Source of the DNA: Lachnospira hominis (ex Liu et al. 2021) | GTDB taxonomy: Bacteria > Bacillota > Clostridia > Lachnospirales > Lachnospiraceae | NCBI RefSeq assembly: GCF_014287955.1 | Contig: NZ_JACOPD010000007.1 | Span: 62,001 to 126,000, forward strand | Reading direction: 5' to 3' | DNA: 64,000 nucleotides | In this document: piece by piece, positions 8,282 through 17,376 of the stretch | How the letters are laid out: each line of letters begins with the position of its first letter | How positions within the stretch are numbered: position 1 is the stretch's first letter | Program-made: the position numbers and the translations under genes | The notes under the pieces: model-generated | Database searches by the model: none | What the model saw: the letters and a program-made list of their open reading frames with translations, nothing else | What the model was told of the DNA's origin: nothing

Positions 8282-9190
8282 ATGAGACTTGAAAAAGATA
8301 ATGCAATAAGACTTTTTAATTGTGAGGCTCCCGGCTCTGAAGGTATTAAACTTGAGGAGATATTTTATGAGGAGAAAATGGAAGATGGCAGGATAAAGAA
8401 GGTTGTACAACATGTCCTTAATCCTGAGATGGTTCCATATATTCCATCTTCATCTAAAGATAAAAAAATTCCGGCGGTACTTATAATTCCGGGCGGTGCA
8501 TTTAGAAGGCTTGTATACAATTTTGAAGGTGAAGAAGTTGCAAAATGGCTCAACAGTCTTGGAATAGCAGCATTTGTATTAAAGTGCAGACTTCCGGCAG
8601 ATGAGCATAATGACTCATATAATGTTTCTTTGATTGATGCACAGAGAAGTATGAGAATAATACGTGCACGAGCTGATGAATTTAACATAGATGCAAATAA
8701 GATTGGTGTTATGGGATTTTCAGCAGGAGGATACTTTGCGGCACTTTTATCTACAGCATTTGATAAAAATGTATATGACAAAAAAGACGATATTGACGAA
8801 TTGTCGGCAAGACCTGATTTTTGCATATGCGGTTATCCAGTGATAAGTTATGATAAAAGTATAGAAGCCGGACAGAGGTATTTTCCAAAAGAAGTGATAA
8901 TTGCAAATGTGCGTTCATATGAGGAAAATATGTTGAAAAAATACAATCCGGAGGAGCTGGCATCACCGGAAATGCCACCGGTATTTGTATTTGAAACAGA
9001 TGATGACAGGACAACACTGGCAGAAAACAGTATTGGATTTTACATGGCTGCCAGAAAAGCAGGAGTGCCTGCTGAGTTGCATATTTTCAGAGAAGGCGGA
9101 CATGGTTTCGGTTGTGGAGATGATAACGGACAGACTGGAGAATGGAAACAGCTTTTTGTAAACTGGGCTAAAAGCCTGAATATAATTTAA
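8282..9190 (+). CDS. Alpha/beta-hydrolase, acetyl-esterase/lipase-like
   Basis: This 302-residue cytoplasmic alpha/beta-hydrolase (no signal peptide) resembles the esterase/lipase group that includes acetyl-xylan and carbohydrate esterases. The oxyanion region IIPGGAF is at about 68-74. The nucleophile is Ser147 in GFSAGG. The acid is probably Asp in FETDDDRT (about 240-242), and the catalytic His is His274 in GGHGFG. All triad parts are present. It starts 14 bases after the response-regulator gene with AAGGAAG upstream, so it is probably in the same operon. A strong terminator follows. The natural substrate is unknown; an acetylated sugar is a reasonable family-based guess. Confidence 0.85.
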   Translation: MRLEKDNAIRLFNCEAPGSEGIKLEEIFYEEKMEDGRIKKVVQHVLNPEMVPYIPSSSKDKKIPAVLIIPGGAFRRLVYNFEGEEVAKWLNSLGIAAFVLKCRLPADEHNDSYNVSLIDAQRSMRIIRARADEFNIDANKIGVMGFSAGGYFAALLSTAFDKNVYDKKDDIDELSARPDFCICGYPVISYDKSIEAGQRYFPKEVIIANVRSYEENMLKKYNPEELASPEMPPVFVFETDDDRTTLAENSIGFYMAARKAGVPAELHIFREGGHGFGCGDDNGQTGEWKQLFVNWAKSLNII

Positions 9191-9197
9191 GACAATA

Positions 9198-9239
9198 AAC
9201 AGAGCGGGATATGGTTTATCAATTATATCCCGCTCTGTT
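9198..9239. terminator. Bidirectional terminator between convergent genes
   Basis: AACAGAGCGGGATAT (9198-9212) pairs perfectly with ATATCCCGCTCTGTT (9225-9239) around a 12-base loop. The esterase gene converges on it from the left and the AraC gene from the right. Confidence 0.75.
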
Positions 9240-9287
9240 GTTATGTGCATGAAGCACTGCATATAACACAGGGGATGCTTCTTATGG

Positions 9288-9362
9288 TTATGGCTTGGCA
9301 GCCAGAGCAGCCTCAGCTTTTGCGAGCTCTTCTTTTGAATGTTTTGTTAATATTTGTTCTTT
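9288..9362 (-). other. Out-of-frame C-terminal tail abutting the AraC gene
   Basis: Read on the minus strand, this stretch continues the AraC gene one frame away, encoding a hydrophilic helix-like tail ending in AKAEAALAAKP before a TAA at 9288. It would be joined to the AraC frame if one A were skipped in the AAAAA run of the last AraC codons. It is either a frameshifted natural C-terminus or a remnant of another gene. Confidence 0.35.
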
Positions 9363-10197
9363 ACTTAACCGCCTTTTTCCTGTATTGCAGGGGACTCATA
9401 CCGTTTATTTGTTTAAAAAGAGTGCAGAAATAATTGGAATTGCAAAAGCCAAGCTCGTTGGATATTTCCTGGATACTTTTTGTCGATTCGGTGAGCATTG
9501 TCTGTGCAATTTTGTTTTTGTATCTGTTGACGTAAGTTTTGTATGAACAGCCTGTTGCGTCGCGGAAACGCTTCATAAAATGAGATTCGGATAATCCTGC
9601 CTTTTTTGCAAGCTCGGAGACTGAAGGATTATTCATAAAATTCGTGTCTATATAAGAAAGAATGTCCATTATTTCGGTGTCTGCCGTCGAAATGTGGATT
9701 TCGGACGTTTCTGCTACGGTACCGTATCGGTACATTATAAGTATGAGCTGTTCGAGCAGATTTTGCAGGGCGAATTCCGCAACGCTGTCGTAATTATCAT
9801 ATTCAATAAGCATCTGTTCATAAATATCGATAATTTTTGGCTTTATTTCGTCGGGAACAGATAAAGCAGTGTGCAGCATTAAATCGTTAAATTCGTTCTC
9901 GCCTATTATTTCTTTTATTCTTGTTGTTACCGAGCTGACAAAACGCACCGCATAAACCTCGTAATTCCTGTCCGATAAAGGTGATGATTTATGATATACG
10001 CCCATGCTGACAGGTGAGAGGTATCCGTCATGGACGAAAAAAGTACGCTCGGGAGTCGAGACCTGTCGGTCGCCTTTTACCAGATAACCTATTCCGTAAT
10101 ATTTTTCATATATGTCAAAAGAAGGCATGTAATTGGAAGCGGGTTTTGTTACATGCTCAACTCTGAATTTGTAGCCTTTTTTAAGAGGAATTGCCAT
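9361..10197 (-). CDS. AraC-family transcriptional regulator
   Basis: This 278-residue regulator has an N-terminal cupin-like sensing domain (about 1-150). Its C-terminus has two helix-turn-helix motifs of the AraC/XylS type (about 180-275, with PSVSELAKKAGLSESHFMKRF and SIQEISNELGFCNSNYFCTLF, ending in the typical GMSPLQYRKK). The start is supported by AAGGAG a short distance upstream on the minus strand. It is transcribed divergently from the ABC exporter pair, the usual arrangement for a local activator responding to the exporter's substrate. Codon use resembles the exporter genes rather than the esterase beside it. The ligand is unknown. An out-of-frame tail follows the stop codon. Confidence 0.92.
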   Translation of the reverse strand: MAIPLKKGYKFRVEHVTKPASNYMPSFDIYEKYYGIGYLVKGDRQVSTPERTFFVHDGYLSPVSMGVYHKSSPLSDRNYEVYAVRFVSSVTTRIKEIIGENEFNDLMLHTALSVPDEIKPKIIDIYEQMLIEYDNYDSVAEFALQNLLEQLILIMYRYGTVAETSEIHISTADTEIMDILSYIDTNFMNNPSVSELAKKAGLSESHFMKRFRDATGCSYKTYVNRYKNKIAQTMLTESTKSIQEISNELGFCNSNYFCTLFKQINGMSPLQYRKKAVK

Positions 10198-10323
10198 AAA
10201 AATCTCCTTGTAAAATAATAGAAAATTGTAATGATTTAATCGGATTAATAATATAATGAATGTTTTTTATATAATTATATTATAAAATGTTATTAAAGAA
10301 CAATGCAAGGAGAATAACATAAG
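10198..10323. promoter_or_regulatory. AT-rich divergent promoter region, AraC gene / ABC exporter
   Basis: These 126 bases separate divergent genes and are very AT-rich. A TATAAT (10252-10257) and a TATAAA (10281-10286) on the + strand are possible -10 elements, but neither has a convincing -35 at normal spacing, as is common for activator-dependent promoters. Confidence 0.35.
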
Positions 10324-12126
10324 ATGAAGAATAAAAATATTTTTACAAAAATTTTTATAAAAAATATTCCGCTGTTTTTTATTGAAATATTAAGTGCGTA
10401 TATTGCAACAAAAGTATTGGTTTTGGGAAATACAAAAATATCGCAGGCGATAGACGCATTGTTTAATAATACAATTTCGGAGTATATCAATAAACAATTC
10501 TGGATATATGTTGCCGTTCTTGTTGCGGCGGGATTTATTTTTACATATATTCAGACATATGCGACAAAAGTATTTGCGGTAAATATGCAGACTGATTTCA
10601 GAAGAGAGGCGGGAAAGAAGCTGCCGGAGCTTCAGTTTAAATATTTCGACTCGCATTTGTCGGCGAGAGTGCTTAATAATTTTATTGATGATGTGGCTAA
10701 AATTTCGGAATATTATTCTGAGCTTCTTCCTGATATAGTAAAAACAATAATAACAAGCGTGACGATTTTTATTACACTTATAAAAGTTGACCGAGTGACG
10801 GCACTTCTGCTTCTTGTTATTATACCCGTAATGGCGGTTATCACAAGTTTTACGGGAAATATGGTGTCAAAGCTTACGAGAAAACACACGGAATATAACG
10901 ATGAAGTGAATGAACTTGCATACGACGCGATAAACGGTATCGGTGTTGTAAAAAGTTTTAATCTTGAAAATTATTTTAAAAATAAGATAAAAAATACGTT
11001 AAAAACAATATTAAAATTTGAATACAGAAGAAATGCAATTTCGTCAATAGGCTGGGCTACGGGAAGCCTTGTATCTACGGCACCTTATATTATTTTGAGT
11101 ATATTTGCGTTACACAGAGTTTTGTCGGGAAATCTGACTGTGGGCGGGATGACATATTTCATACTTTTTATGGACAGGCTTTTGCAGCCTCTTGGAAATC
11201 TTCCGTATATGATTATTGACGCAAAAATTGATTTGGTTTCAAAAAACAGGCTCAAAGAGCTGATGAATTATCCTGTTGAAACAAATATGGAAAATTCCGA
11301 GGATAACACAGGAGATTTTTCTAAAAAATCCGATAGCACCGGGAAGAACAGTAATATTGTAAACGCTGACAAAATCGGGAAGAACAATAATGCGGCAGTA
11401 GTATTTAAAGACGTTACATTTTCGTATGTTAAGGGAAATAATGTTTTAAAAAATTTCAATGTTAATATAGAAGCGGGAAAAAATGTTGCTTTTGTCGGTT
11501 CATCGGGCGGCGGAAAGAGCACGATTTTTAAGCTGATTTGCGGTTTGTATGAAGTAAACGGCGGTACAGTGGAGATTTTCGGAAAGAGAATTGGAGAAGA
11601 AAATATTGATTTAATAAGAAAAGATATAGCACTTGTTTCGCAGGATACTTATCTGTTTCCAGAGACGATTGCGTGGAATGTTGCCTGCGGAGACGAATCG
11701 GTAAGTATGGAACGTATTATCGAATGTTGCAAAAAAGCAAGAATTCACGATGATATTATGAAAATGCCTCAGGGTTACAATACCGATGCAGGGGAACGCG
11801 GAAATATGCTTTCGGGCGGACAGAAGCAGAGAATAGCGATTGCAAGGGCTTTGCTTAAAGATGCCAGGCTTATATTATTCGATGAGCCGACAGCGTCCGT
11901 GGATATTGAAAATGAAGAAAAAATAAAACAGGCAATAGAAGAAATTAAAGAAAATCATACAATAATTACGATAGCACACAGACTTAATACAATAGAAAAT
12001 GCAGACTGCATATATGTTGTGGATAACGGTGTTATAGCCGAAAGCGGTATGCATGATGAATTGATAGCCGGAAACGGAATATATAAAAGGCTGTACGATA
12101 CGAAAGATGAGGTGTCCTATGAATAA
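10324..12126 (+). CDS. ABC exporter half-transporter A (MsbA/LmrA-type)
   Basis: This 600-residue half-transporter has an N-terminal six-helix membrane domain (about 1-310) and a C-terminal ATPase. Motifs seen are Walker A GSSGGGKS, Q-loop SQDTYLF, signature LSGGQKQR, Walker B LILFDEPTAS with the catalytic Glu, and H-loop TIAHRLNTI. A hydrophilic, Asn/Ser/Lys-rich linker of about 40 residues (around 318-358) joins the two domains and is longer than usual. The gene overlaps the next ABC gene by 8 bases, so the products probably form a heterodimer. The AraC gene is divergent. Such pairs export drugs, peptides or lipids; no peptide substrate gene is visible nearby, so the cargo is unknown. Confidence 0.92.
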   Translation: MKNKNIFTKIFIKNIPLFFIEILSAYIATKVLVLGNTKISQAIDALFNNTISEYINKQFWIYVAVLVAAGFIFTYIQTYATKVFAVNMQTDFRREAGKKLPELQFKYFDSHLSARVLNNFIDDVAKISEYYSELLPDIVKTIITSVTIFITLIKVDRVTALLLLVIIPVMAVITSFTGNMVSKLTRKHTEYNDEVNELAYDAINGIGVVKSFNLENYFKNKIKNTLKTILKFEYRRNAISSIGWATGSLVSTAPYIILSIFALHRVLSGNLTVGGMTYFILFMDRLLQPLGNLPYMIIDAKIDLVSKNRLKELMNYPVETNMENSEDNTGDFSKKSDSTGKNSNIVNADKIGKNNNAAVVFKDVTFSYVKGNNVLKNFNVNIEAGKNVAFVGSSGGGKSTIFKLICGLYEVNGGTVEIFGKRIGEENIDLIRKDIALVSQDTYLFPETIAWNVACGDESVSMERIIECCKKARIHDDIMKMPQGYNTDAGERGNMLSGGQKQRIAIARALLKDARLILFDEPTASVDIENEEKIKQAIEEIKENHTIITIAHRLNTIENADCIYVVDNGVIAESGMHDELIAGNGIYKRLYDTKDEVSYE

Positions 12127-13786
12127 TTTTAAAATATTAAAAGAGCTGATAAAAAGATTTCAGGGAGTTCGTGCAGTTCTTTATTTTGCGGAAATAATAG
12201 GAATGGGAGTAGCAGATGGAATTTCGGTAGTTCTGGTTTCAAGAATTATAGGCATAATTACGGACACTGCCGTGTCAAAAGGAAATTTACGCGACACCCA
12301 ACTGGTAAAATATATAATTCTTACAATAATATTTAAAATTATTATACAGACATTGCTGGCTGTTTTGTATAACGACGAAGCAAAGCGGACAGGTGCGAAT
12401 ATGCGTAATACTGTATACGGAAAGGCTCTGTCGCTTTCTATGGAATTCTATGACAATCATCATACGGGAGAATTTATGTCGAAACTTACATATGATACAA
12501 ACATGGCATCTGGAGTGTTCGGTTCAAGAATAAGGCGTGTCATGATGCCTGTTATTATGGTTATTGTCTGCATAATACCTATGTTTGTTCTTTGCCCTCC
12601 TGTTACGGCGGGTCTGCTTGTTTTATGTATAATTTCGCTTACATTAAATTTTGTGATGATACCTGTGCTTGAAAAATACAGCCGCAAAATTTCAGATGCA
12701 AATAAAGAAATAAGCAAATCCGTAACAAATATGCTTCAGGGAATGGAAACAATAAGAATGTTTCCACTTAAAAAAGTTATAAGCGATTCTTATAATAATG
12801 CCAATGAAAATTGCGGCAAAAACATGAAAATCCAGGGACGGACAGAGGCTTTAATTTCGGCACTGAGAGCAGCATTTGACCTTATAGGGGCATTGGTTTT
12901 TCTTGCACTCGGAATATTATATACAACCAAAACAGGAGGAAAACTGGGAAATCTTATAAGCCTGTATTCAATATACGGAGCGTTTCAGTATAATTTTCTG
13001 CTCATGGGCGTGTATATACCTAGTCTGTCAAGCTGGCTTGTAAATGCACAGCGTGTTCTCGAGTTTATTGATACTCCGAACGAGAATTTTTACGTCGAAA
13101 ATAAAGAAAATACAAAAAATAATATTTGTCAAAAAAACAGCGAAGCTTATCATACGGTAGAATTTAAAAATATAACATTCGGTTACGCGGGTAAAAATAC
13201 AAATATATTTGAAGCTTACAGTGCGTTTTTTGACAGCGGAAAAAGTTATGCACTGGTGGGAGAATCCGGCCGCGGAAAGAGTACGCTTACAAAACTTCTG
13301 CTCGGATTTTATCAGCCAAAGAAAGGACGCATATTTATTGACGGAACTGACATAACGGAGCTCGGACTTGTAAATGTGCGTGATAAAATCGCATATATAC
13401 CGCAGGAACCGTATTTATTTAACTGTTCGATTAAGGAAAATATAAGAATGGGAAAATTAAATGCTTCAGATGAAGAAATTTACAATGCGGCAAAACAGGC
13501 TGGAGCACACGATTTCATATCGGGGCTTGAAAACGGATACGAAACACCCGCGGGCGAACGAGGAAATACACTTTCGGGAGGTCAGAAGCAACGAATAGCA
13601 ATAGCCAGAGCAATTCTCAAAGATGCACCTGTAATCATATTTGATGAGGCGACATCGGCACTTGACAATGAGACGGAAAAATATATAAACAAAACTGTTA
13701 TGTCGGTGAAAAAGGACAAGCTTATCCTTATGATAGCACACCGCCCGTCTACGATAGAGACGGCAGATTGCAGATTTGAGGTGTAA
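12119..13786 (+). CDS. ABC exporter half-transporter B
   Basis: This 555-residue partner of the preceding gene starts at ATG 12119, inside the last codons of the upstream gene, with GAGGTG at 12109-12114, which indicates translational coupling. It has a six-helix membrane domain followed by an ATPase with Walker A GESGRGKS, Q-loop PQEPYLF, signature LSGGQKQR, Walker B VIIFDEATSALD and H-loop MIAHRPSTI. All catalytic residues look intact, so both nucleotide sites may be active, unlike strongly asymmetric heterodimers. It ends shortly after the H-loop (FEV), slightly shorter than many relatives. The substrate is unknown. Confidence 0.92.
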   Translation: MNNFKILKELIKRFQGVRAVLYFAEIIGMGVADGISVVLVSRIIGIITDTAVSKGNLRDTQLVKYIILTIIFKIIIQTLLAVLYNDEAKRTGANMRNTVYGKALSLSMEFYDNHHTGEFMSKLTYDTNMASGVFGSRIRRVMMPVIMVIVCIIPMFVLCPPVTAGLLVLCIISLTLNFVMIPVLEKYSRKISDANKEISKSVTNMLQGMETIRMFPLKKVISDSYNNANENCGKNMKIQGRTEALISALRAAFDLIGALVFLALGILYTTKTGGKLGNLISLYSIYGAFQYNFLLMGVYIPSLSSWLVNAQRVLEFIDTPNENFYVENKENTKNNICQKNSEAYHTVEFKNITFGYAGKNTNIFEAYSAFFDSGKSYALVGESGRGKSTLTKLLLGFYQPKKGRIFIDGTDITELGLVNVRDKIAYIPQEPYLFNCSIKENIRMGKLNASDEEIYNAAKQAGAHDFISGLENGYETPAGERGNTLSGGQKQRIAIARAILKDAPVIIFDEATSALDNETEKYINKTVMSVKKDKLILMIAHRPSTIETADCRFEV

Positions 13787-13900
13787 AAGAGCTTACTGAC
13801 ATGTAATGTGGCTAAAAAGGTGGAGTGTATACAAAAAAATACCGATGTTTATGAAAAAACTTACTGTTTATTACAAGATGCTACAAAAAACTTGAATGTT

Positions 13901-13929
13901 TTGACTACAGGTGATATGTTTAATACAAA
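13901..13929 (+). promoter_or_regulatory. Possible promoter before the CxxxCxH membrane-anchored protein
   Basis: TTGACT (13901-13906), a 17-base spacer and TACAAA (13924-13929), about 70 bases before the start codon. Bases 13787-13998 hold no convincing gene. Confidence 0.35.
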
Positions 13930-13998
13930 TATAGTGTGTCTATCGGAAAACAAAAGGTGTTTTAGAGTAGGTAATCAGAAACAAGCGGAGGGGTATTT

Positions 13999-15168
13999 AT
14001 GAGCAAAAAAATAAAATACATAGTGGCAGTAGTATTGGCAGCAGTGGTATGTGTGGCGGTGATTTTTACAATTAACAGGAAGAAGTCAGGCATAAATATG
14101 AATGTAGGTGAATTGTCGGGTAATGAGCAGAATTATTGGAATCCTGATATTCACAGCATTTCAAAGGCGGAAAACGGATATTATTACCTGCATTATGACG
14201 GAAAGGACCTTTTAGTGAAATATTTTGACGAGTCATCAAAAAGCTCTGTTCCGGTATGTGCGAAAGCAGAGTGCAGTCATAATTCAAAAACGTGTAATGC
14301 GTGGCTGGATACCGATGAATATCTGAGTTCTCCGATTTATTATTACAAAAATAATATATATGTTGTACGTGTGGAAGGCGGAATGGCTAAGCTTGTAAGT
14401 ATTAAGGCTGACGGAAGCGACAGAAAAGATGTTGCCAATTTGTTTGCAAATGACAGGATAACATCAATTTCTATGGTGTTTCATAACGGATATGTATATG
14501 CGTACGACCATATAGGTCATATAGGAAGCTCTGAAAGCGGTAAAGAGATAATTAAAAAAATAAATATTTCAGATGGAAACTCACAGGATATAGTCGAATA
14601 TGAGGGTGAAAACAGTGCTGTGATGGGAGCGAGAAGTTACGGAGATAAACTTTTTTACAAAATTTTTCAGTATTCCGTAAATAAGCAGACATTAAAAGCC
14701 AATATGAATTTTCAGCTTTATTATTATGATTATACCGACGGTGAGAATAAAAAGGTTTCGGATATGAATATATGTGATTTCTGTGTCGATGCTGACAACG
14801 GAATGTTATATTATTTTGTTGTTGGAAAAGGATTGTATTCTCAGTCGCTTGACGGACAGAATAATAAACTCATATACAAGGCGTCCGAAAATATGGTATC
14901 TGCGGTAATGTCATATGATGGAAGATATATTTATATGAGTAACGGCGGAATGGGAAGTACGACAGATTTATCTAAGACCGTTGAACGTGAAATTCAGGTT
15001 GTTGATACGACGGGAAAACAGATAGATACAATTAAGCTTGGAAATGAAATAGAGAATTTATATTTCGGCGATGAAAAATATTTATTCGGGACAAAGAGTG
15101 ATAAGCTTGTTTATATAGATAAGAGCAGTCTCGGAAACGGTGCGTGTGTTTGGGAAAATGCGGAGTAG
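13999..15168 (+). CDS. Membrane-anchored beta-propeller-like protein with CxxxCxH motif
   Basis: This 389-residue protein has one N-terminal membrane helix (about 6-25) and a large exported domain rich in Tyr, Gly and Asp. Repeated strand patterns (YYYKNNIYVVRVEGG, FHNGYVYAYDH, SYDGRYIYMSNGG) suggest a beta-propeller. Near residue 90, CAKAECSHNSKTCNAW carries a Cys-x3-Cys-x-His-x5-Cys motif. I recognise this motif from uncharacterised exported proteins of Lachnospiraceae; it might bind metal or form disulfides. GGAGGGG precedes the start. The gene sits ten bases from the next membrane protein and probably works with it. The function is unknown, and a sensor or accessory subunit for the adjacent permease is only a guess. 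Confidence 0.75.
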   Translation: MSKKIKYIVAVVLAAVVCVAVIFTINRKKSGINMNVGELSGNEQNYWNPDIHSISKAENGYYYLHYDGKDLLVKYFDESSKSSVPVCAKAECSHNSKTCNAWLDTDEYLSSPIYYYKNNIYVVRVEGGMAKLVSIKADGSDRKDVANLFANDRITSISMVFHNGYVYAYDHIGHIGSSESGKEIIKKINISDGNSQDIVEYEGENSAVMGARSYGDKLFYKIFQYSVNKQTLKANMNFQLYYYDYTDGENKKVSDMNICDFCVDADNGMLYYFVVGKGLYSQSLDGQNNKLIYKASENMVSAVMSYDGRYIYMSNGGMGSTTDLSKTVEREIQVVDTTGKQIDTIKLGNEIENLYFGDEKYLFGTKSDKLVYIDKSSLGNGACVWENAE

Positions 15169-15177
15169 AAACTTATT

Positions 15178-17259
15178 ATGGAAGAGTTTAAGAGGGTTTT
15201 TGGCATAAAATTTATAATGGTATTTACAGTGACGGTGCTGTTAAATATCGGTTTGTTTGTATACAGCAGTTCCGAGGGTAAAAGTATGTCCGATATAAGG
15301 CAGGAGACACATTACCGTCAATGGATAATCGGAGAACTGTCGGATATGCAGCCCGAGGAAGCTCTGGAAATTGCCGATATACAAAGTGATTCCGTAATAA
15401 AACGTAAATATGACGAATTGGAATCGGAAGAGCAGACTGTATATTCAAGGCAGTTAAACAAAATAAAAGAACAATTAGAATATATAATAAAATATCCCGA
15501 GGATATAAAAAATATACAAAATAACGCAGATACCCTGAAGAGTTTTTCTATATTTGCAGATAAAAATTCATTTACATATAACAATATTCAAAAGACGGCA
15601 AAGGATTTCAAACGGGTAGAGGGCGTACAGCTTTATCTTACCGATAATAAAGCAGTAAGCGGTTTTGTTACATATTATTATATCTATTATCTGGCATTGA
15701 TACTTAATGTGTTTGTCCTGTATGAACTTTTCGGCGAACGGGAAAACGGAATGTGGTGCATTGTTCATACATCAAAAAGCGGCAGGGCAAAACTTGCGTT
15801 TAACAGGACAATGATTATTACAGCTTCTGCATTTATAATTACGGGAATTTTGTTTTTTACAACATTTTTGACGTCGTTTATATTATACAAAACGGCGTCA
15901 ATTAATGCACCGATTCAGAATATTGAAAGCTTTTCGAGATTTTCATTGCCGATGAGTCAGCTTCAATATATAATATATGATTTTTTATATAGTTTTTGTG
16001 CAGTGCTTACGCTGACGGCTATTGTATGGATGGCATTTGTTTTTATAAGGCACCGCAATATAGCGGTTACGGTAATTGCTGTATTTATGGGTGTGGAAAT
16101 GTTTTTGTATCAAAAAATACAGCCACAGAGCGTATATGGCATTTTTAAGCAGATTAATCTTATAAGACTGTTAAAGGTTAATGATATAATAAGCACATAT
16201 GCCAATCGCGGCAAAGGAACATTTGTGGTTTCCGAATCAAATATAATGCTGACAGTTACGACGGTGCTTTTTATTGCCGCATGTGCGGGAGGAATTCTTG
16301 GAACCGTATATATGAGACCGGAACAGAAAAAATCAGTGATTGCAAGAATTGCGGATAAAATATGGGAAATGTATCAGCATTTATTGTCGGGATATTCGAT
16401 TACGGCAAAGGAATTCCATAAACTGCTTATAACAGGCAGAGGATTGATTGTTATAGGCGTGCTGGCGATTTTGGCGGTTTATTTTGTGAGATACGGACAA
16501 ATGACATTTTCTGACGGCACAAAAGAACTTGATAATATCTATATTACCAATGGTGGAAAAGAATATCATTATATAACCGATATGGTTAATGAAAGATTAA
16601 ATGATTATCAGTGTGCGGTTAAAGATGCACAAGATTGTATGGTCCGTTACAATGCAGGAGAAGCAACGCTTGAGGAGGTTACAGAGAGCTCATCAACGGT
16701 TTCGTTATATGCGGTTAAACTTGGCAGGGTATCCGAATTTATGAAAAAACAGGAGTATTTGCAGGAAATTAACGAAAAATACGGAGTAGACGGCTACATG
16801 ATTTCGGACAGGGGCTATGAGGAGATTTTTGGAAAATATTCGATTATAAGGGAGGCTGTACTGTTTTTGGCACTTGCTGCCGCAATAATTCTTATAGTAG
16901 CTGAAAATATTGTGCTTGAATACAGAACGGGAATGAATTATATAATAAATGCCTCAAGGCACGGAAGATGCTGGATACAGATACACAGAGCTTTAACGGG
17001 TGTTATGCTTACAATAATTCTGTTTTGCTTTATATACGGCATGGATATGTATACTATGTATACAATGTATGGTATGCCGTACCTTGAAGCTCCACTTATG
17101 AGTCTTACTTTTATGGAGGGGTGTAATCCGTCTTTTACAATAGGGCAATGGATTATAATTCGTCTTGTAAAAAGATTTGTTGTGATTCTTCAAATATATA
17201 TTGCCACATATGTCATAACAAATGTTGTTATGGTTGTCCGCAAAGAGAAAACGTATTAA
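15178..17259 (+). CDS. Internally duplicated ABC-2-permease-like membrane protein
   Basis: This 693-residue protein has two similar halves. Each starts with one membrane helix, continues with a hydrophilic external stretch of about 120-150 residues and then has further helices. The first half has ERENGMWCIVHTSKSGR (about residues 190-207) and the second EYRTGMNYIINASRHGR (about 582-598), sharing E, G-M, I, S and G-R. That loop is typical of ABC-2 permeases, where it contacts the ATPase. No ATP-binding subunit of this transporter class follows, and the nearby exporters carry their own ATPase domains. It probably forms an operon with the preceding propeller-like protein and ends at a strong terminator. 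The substrate is unknown. Confidence 0.7.
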   Translation: MEEFKRVFGIKFIMVFTVTVLLNIGLFVYSSSEGKSMSDIRQETHYRQWIIGELSDMQPEEALEIADIQSDSVIKRKYDELESEEQTVYSRQLNKIKEQLEYIIKYPEDIKNIQNNADTLKSFSIFADKNSFTYNNIQKTAKDFKRVEGVQLYLTDNKAVSGFVTYYYIYYLALILNVFVLYELFGERENGMWCIVHTSKSGRAKLAFNRTMIITASAFIITGILFFTTFLTSFILYKTASINAPIQNIESFSRFSLPMSQLQYIIYDFLYSFCAVLTLTAIVWMAFVFIRHRNIAVTVIAVFMGVEMFLYQKIQPQSVYGIFKQINLIRLLKVNDIISTYANRGKGTFVVSESNIMLTVTTVLFIAACAGGILGTVYMRPEQKKSVIARIADKIWEMYQHLLSGYSITAKEFHKLLITGRGLIVIGVLAILAVYFVRYGQMTFSDGTKELDNIYITNGGKEYHYITDMVNERLNDYQCAVKDAQDCMVRYNAGEATLEEVTESSSTVSLYAVKLGRVSEFMKKQEYLQEINEKYGVDGYMISDRGYEEIFGKYSIIREAVLFLALAAAIILIVAENIVLEYRTGMNYIINASRHGRCWIQIHRALTGVMLTIILFCFIYGMDMYTMYTMYGMPYLEAPLMSLTFMEGCNPSFTIGQWIIIRLVKRFVVILQIYIATYVITNVVMVVRKEKTY

Positions 17260-17301
17260 AAACACAAAAGTTTGAAGCAAAAAAGTTTAGAACAAAAAGT
17301 T

Positions 17302-17347
17302 AAGGCACAGCCGACAGAAGTTTTTCTGTAAGCTGTGCCTTTGTTTT
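17302..17347 (+). terminator. Terminator closing the 9.3-17.3 kb module
   Basis: AAGGCACAGC (17302-17311) pairs with GCTGTGCCTT (17332-17341), with an inner ACAG/CTGT pairing and a T-rich tail (TTTGTTTT). It lies between convergent genes and may serve both. Confidence 0.8.
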
Positions 17348-17376
17348 CAATGAATTAATATATTTAATTTCAATGA

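Noticed and set aside
9245..9433. Small + strand open frames between the esterase and AraC genes
   Set aside because: They lack ribosome binding sites and overlap the end of the AraC gene on the other strand.
13808..14002. Open frame of 64 codons starting at GTG, overlapping the next start codon by ATGA
   Set aside because: There is no ribosome binding site before the GTG, no recognisable protein pattern, and a likely promoter lies within it. The ATGA overlap alone is not enough.
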